The position numbers were made by a program, and so were the translations under genes. A DNA stretch of 7,609 bases, taken from the NCBI GenBank assembly GCA_016206635.1, contig JACQRF010000099.1, positions 1 to 7,609 on the forward strand, written 5' to 3'. The DNA is from Candidatus Omnitrophota bacterium (GTDB lineage Bacteria; Omnitrophota; Gorgyraeia; 1-14-0-20-64-10; JACQQZ01). The notes beneath the pieces are model-generated. The model had not been told where the DNA came from and did no database searches. It was given only the letters and a program-made list of their open reading frames with translations. Positions 5,456 to 7,609 of the stretch are shown piece after piece (position 1 is the first letter of the stretch; each line of letters starts with the position of its first letter).

Positions 5456-6927
5456 AGATCTGCCTCGGCTACCCGTCGCTGGACGATCCCAGAGGATTTC
5501 ATCAGGTCGGACAAAATCGACAAGCCCAGGTGTTCAGCGCCCCGGCGTTTATCTACCCCTACATTCCGGCGATGGCCGCCACGCTCCTCAAGCGGGCCGG
5601 CCATGAGATCCTGTGGTTGGATGGTCCGGCCGAGGGGTTGACATGGGCGCAGCAGCTCCAACAGCTTGAAACGTTCCAGCCGGACCTCCTGGCATGGGAA
5701 GTCAAGACCCCTAGCGTGATCGGCACCTGGGGGAAGGTGGATGCCGTCAAACAGGCATTGCCCCGCTGCGCAACCGTGTTGATGGGCGATCACGTGACGG
5801 CCTTGCCGCAGGAGAGCCTGGATCGGTGCGCCGTGGACATCGCGCTGACCGGCGGCGATTACGACTTCGGGTTGGTCGAGATCGCGAAGCGGCTGTCGGC
5901 CGGTGAATCGGTGCGCGGGGTGTTCCACCAACCGACCACCGGAGATTTGAAAACGCTGCCGGTCGTGGACCGGCAGCTCACGAAATGGCGGCTCTACGGC
6001 TACGAGCGCGGCTCCGGCAACTACAAGTATCTCCCCGGCACGCATTCAATGGCCGGAGGTCGCGACTGCTGGTGGCGTCATGACGGCGGCTGCACCTTCT
6101 GCTCCTGGACCAACACCTTCAAGAATTGGCGCGTGGGGACCGTGGACCAGTTCATGGCGGAAGTGGAGTCGTGCGCCTCGCTCGGCATCCGGGAGTTGTT
6201 TGACGACACCGGGACGTTTCCGATCGGCGCGTGGTTGCAGGATTGCTGTGAGCGGTTGATCAAGTTTAACGAAGGGAAGCGGCACGGCCGGTGCCGCGTG
6301 ACGATCGGCTGCAATATGCGGCCCGGGGCGCTCAAACAATCCGAATGGAATCTCCTAGGCCGCGCCGGGTTCCGATTCATCCTCTTTGGGTTGGAGTCGG
6401 CCAATCACGAGACGCTCGTGCGGATCAACAAAGGCCAAAAAGAGCATGACATGGAGACCTCGGCGCGGATGGCCAAGGGCGCCGGCCTCGAACCCCACGT
6501 CACTTGCATGGTGGGATACCCCTGGGAATCGAAAGAGGGCGCCGCGCGGACGATCCGGTTCACGCAGGAGCTGTTCGCCCGCGGGTGGATTGACACCTTG
6601 CAGGCGACGATCTGCATCCCGTATCCCGGCACGGCCCTCTATCGCCAGTGCGTGGAGCATGGCTGGCTCAAGTATCCCCCAGGCGACTGGAACCAGTGGG
6701 ACATGTCGAAACCGGTCATGACCCCTGGCGACAACATGTCGGACGATGAGGTGCTGGCCATGACCCGCGGCATCTACAAGAGCTTTGTGACGCCGCGATT
6801 TCTGGTCCGCAAGCTGATCTCGGTGCGGAGCCGGGACGATCTGAAATTCCTGGCCCGCGGGGCCCGGTTGCTCTGGGGCCATCTCACTGATTTTTCCGGC
6901 CGCCGGCCGCAGGTGGCGGTCCACTGA
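5452..6927 (+). CDS. B12-binding-domain-like radical SAM protein with CX7CX2C motif
   Basis: This 491-residue protein belongs to the cobalamin-type radical SAM superfamily, whose members use a 4Fe-4S cluster and S-adenosylmethionine for radical methylations or rearrangements. The N-terminal region (about 1-155) looks like a Rossmann-type B12-binding fold: MKICLGYPSLDD, PYIPAMAATLLKRAGHEILWLD (36-57), and MGDHVTALP (111-119). It has no DxHxxG cobalamin ligand motif. The radical SAM domain (about 195-420) carries C206, C214 and C217 in a CWW-x5-CTFC arrangement rather than CX3CX2C. It continues with ELFDDTGTFP (248-257), GCNMRPGAL (286-294), FGLESANHETL (312-322), KGQ (327-329), GLEPHVTCMVGYPWES (345-360) and IPYPGTALY (389-397). 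The first homologous residue and GCGAGG at 5438-5443 support ATG 5452 over GTG 5395. It is coupled upstream (ATGA) and downstream (TGATG). Substrate and reaction are unknown; sugar-nucleotide, glycan or lipid modification is inferred from context only. Confidence 0.85.
   Translation: MKICLGYPSLDDPRGFHQVGQNRQAQVFSAPAFIYPYIPAMAATLLKRAGHEILWLDGPAEGLTWAQQLQQLETFQPDLLAWEVKTPSVIGTWGKVDAVKQALPRCATVLMGDHVTALPQESLDRCAVDIALTGGDYDFGLVEIAKRLSAGESVRGVFHQPTTGDLKTLPVVDRQLTKWRLYGYERGSGNYKYLPGTHSMAGGRDCWWRHDGGCTFCSWTNTFKNWRVGTVDQFMAEVESCASLGIRELFDDTGTFPIGAWLQDCCERLIKFNEGKRHGRCRVTIGCNMRPGALKQSEWNLLGRAGFRFILFGLESANHETLVRINKGQKEHDMETSARMAKGAGLEPHVTCMVGYPWESKEGAARTIRFTQELFARGWIDTLQATICIPYPGTALYRQCVEHGWLKYPPGDWNQWDMSKPVMTPGDNMSDDEVLAMTRGIYKSFVTPRFLVRKLISVRSRDDLKFLARGARLLWGHLTDFSGRRPQVAVH
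5955..5977 (+). repeat. Perfect 10-bp inverted repeat with 3-base loop inside the radical SAM gene
   Basis: GCTGCCGGTC (5955-5964) pairs exactly with GACCGGCAGC (5968-5977) around a GTG loop. It falls between the N-terminal region and the radical SAM core. No T-run follows. At this GC content one such repeat in a window this size is not very surprising, so a function is not claimed. Confidence 0.6.
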
Positions 6928-7609
6928 TGACGAACGGCCCGCGGATGGTGGTGGCCGGCGGGGCGGGATTCCTGGGCTCCCACCTCTGCGAGCGGTTGCT
7001 GGCGAAGGGGTGCGAGGTGGTCTGCGTTGATAACCTGATCACCGGCACGGAGGCGAATCTCCGGCCGCTGCTGACCAACCCCTGCTTCCAGTTCATCCGG
7101 CATGACATCGCGACACCGTTGATGTTGGACGGCCCGGTGCATGCGGTGTGGCATCTGGCCTCGCCCGCCAGCCCGGTGGACTATGGCAAATATCCGATCC
7201 AAACGTTGAAAGTCGGCGCCTTGGGGACTCACCACATGCTGGGGTTGTGCAAGGCCAAGGGCGCTGCGTTCCTGCTGGCCTCCACCTCGGAGGTCTACGG
7301 CGACCCCCAGGTCAATCCGCAGCCGGAGAGCTATTGGGGCCACGTGAATCCCATCGGGCCGCGCGGCGTCTACGATGAGGCCAAGCGGTTTGCCGAGGCG
7401 ATGACGATGGCCTATCGCCGCGTGCATGGCGTCAACACGCACATCGTCAGAATTTTCAACATCTATGGACCTCGAATCCGTCCCGATGATGGGCGGGCCA
7501 TTCCGACGTTCATCGGCCAGGCCTTGCGAGGGGAAGACCTGACGGTGTACGGGGACGGGTCACAAACGCGGAGCTTCTGCTACGTGGACGATCTCCTGGA
7601 TGGGTTGGA
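6927..7609 (+). CDS. uxs: UDP-glucuronate decarboxylase / UDP-xylose synthase (3' end outside window)
   Basis: This enzyme decarboxylates UDP-glucuronate to UDP-xylose using bound NAD+. The first 227 codons are present and the frame stays open to the right edge. The extended SDR shows VAGGAGFLGSHL (9-20), VDNLITGTEANL (34-45), then WHLASPASPVDYGKYPIQTL (75-94), very typical of UXS. Next come KVGALGTHHMLGL (95-107), active-site STSEVYGDPQVNPQ (119-132), and YWGHVNPIGPRGVYDEAKR (136-154) with Y149 and K153. YGPRIRPDDGRAIP (180-193) and GEDLTVYGDGSQTRSFCYVD (202-221) follow. The variant GVYDEAKR replaces the more common CYDEGKR but keeps the catalytic pair. The ATG overlaps the radical SAM stop by one base (TGATG), with AGGTGG at 6911-6916 as ribosome-binding site. 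A second in-frame ATG at 6945 lacks such a site. Its substrate would come from the ugd at the left edge. Confidence 0.9.
   Translation, partial: MTNGPRMVVAGGAGFLGSHLCERLLAKGCEVVCVDNLITGTEANLRPLLTNPCFQFIRHDIATPLMLDGPVHAVWHLASPASPVDYGKYPIQTLKVGALGTHHMLGLCKAKGAAFLLASTSEVYGDPQVNPQPESYWGHVNPIGPRGVYDEAKRFAEAMTMAYRRVHGVNTHIVRIFNIYGPRIRPDDGRAIPTFIGQALRGEDLTVYGDGSQTRSFCYVDDLLDGL

Larger units (their letters stand above)
2..7609 (+). other. Single overlapping nucleotide-sugar operon (both ends outside window)
   Basis: All eight genes run on the + strand and every junction overlaps: ugd/rmlA 4 nt, rmlA/rmlB 16, rmlB/gmd 13, gmd/wbpA 17, wbpA/epimerase 4, epimerase/radical SAM 4, radical SAM/uxs 1. There is no room for internal intergenic promoters or terminators. 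Promoter, terminator, glycosyltransferases and export genes must lie outside. Co-transcription is inferred from spacing and strand. Confidence 0.85.

Overview
The window is one dense, all-forward stretch of a polysaccharide or lipopolysaccharide nucleotide-sugar operon. The segments I counted by hand run at about 60-68% GC, with one marked exception inside rmlB. Gene content and the very tight packing fit a GC-rich environmental bacterium, probably Gram-negative. The sequence does not fix the phylum; Nitrospirota- or Methylomirabilota-like lineages are only a guess. I see no tRNA, rRNA, CRISPR array, insertion sequence, promoter or rho-independent terminator. No gap between genes exceeds zero bases, so there is no unexplained stretch of 300 bases or more.

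Layout, left to right, all on the + strand: (1) the C-terminal part of UDP-glucose 6-dehydrogenase, cut by the left edge; (2) a short-form glucose-1-phosphate thymidylyltransferase (rmlA type); (3) dTDP-glucose 4,6-dehydratase (rmlB type), starting at a GTG; (4) a GDP-mannose 4,6-dehydratase/RMD-type extended SDR; (5) a WbpA/TviB-type UDP-N-acetylglucosamine 6-dehydrogenase; (6) a WbpP/TviC-type C4-epimerase; (7) a radical SAM protein with an N-terminal cobalamin-binding-like region and a CX7CX2C cluster motif; (8) UDP-glucuronate decarboxylase (UDP-xylose synthase), cut by the right edge. Every adjacent pair overlaps, by 1, 4, 13, 16 or 17 nt, which argues for one transcript and translational coupling.

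Together the enzymes would supply a set of activated sugars. Genes 1 and 8 give UDP-GlcA and then UDP-Xyl. Genes 2 and 3 give dTDP-4-keto-6-deoxyglucose. Gene 4 gives, or uses, GDP-4-keto-6-deoxymannose. Genes 5 and 6 give UDP-GlcNAcA and UDP-GalNAcA. No 3,5-epimerase, rmlD-type reductase, aminotransferase, glycosyltransferase, flippase or polymerase is inside the window, so the final sugars and the polymer are not determined here.

The most interesting items are the radical SAM enzyme wedged, with coupling on both sides, between sugar-nucleotide enzymes, and a sharp base-composition break inside rmlB that suggests a mosaic gene. A perfect 12-bp hairpin inside the epimerase gene is also notable.
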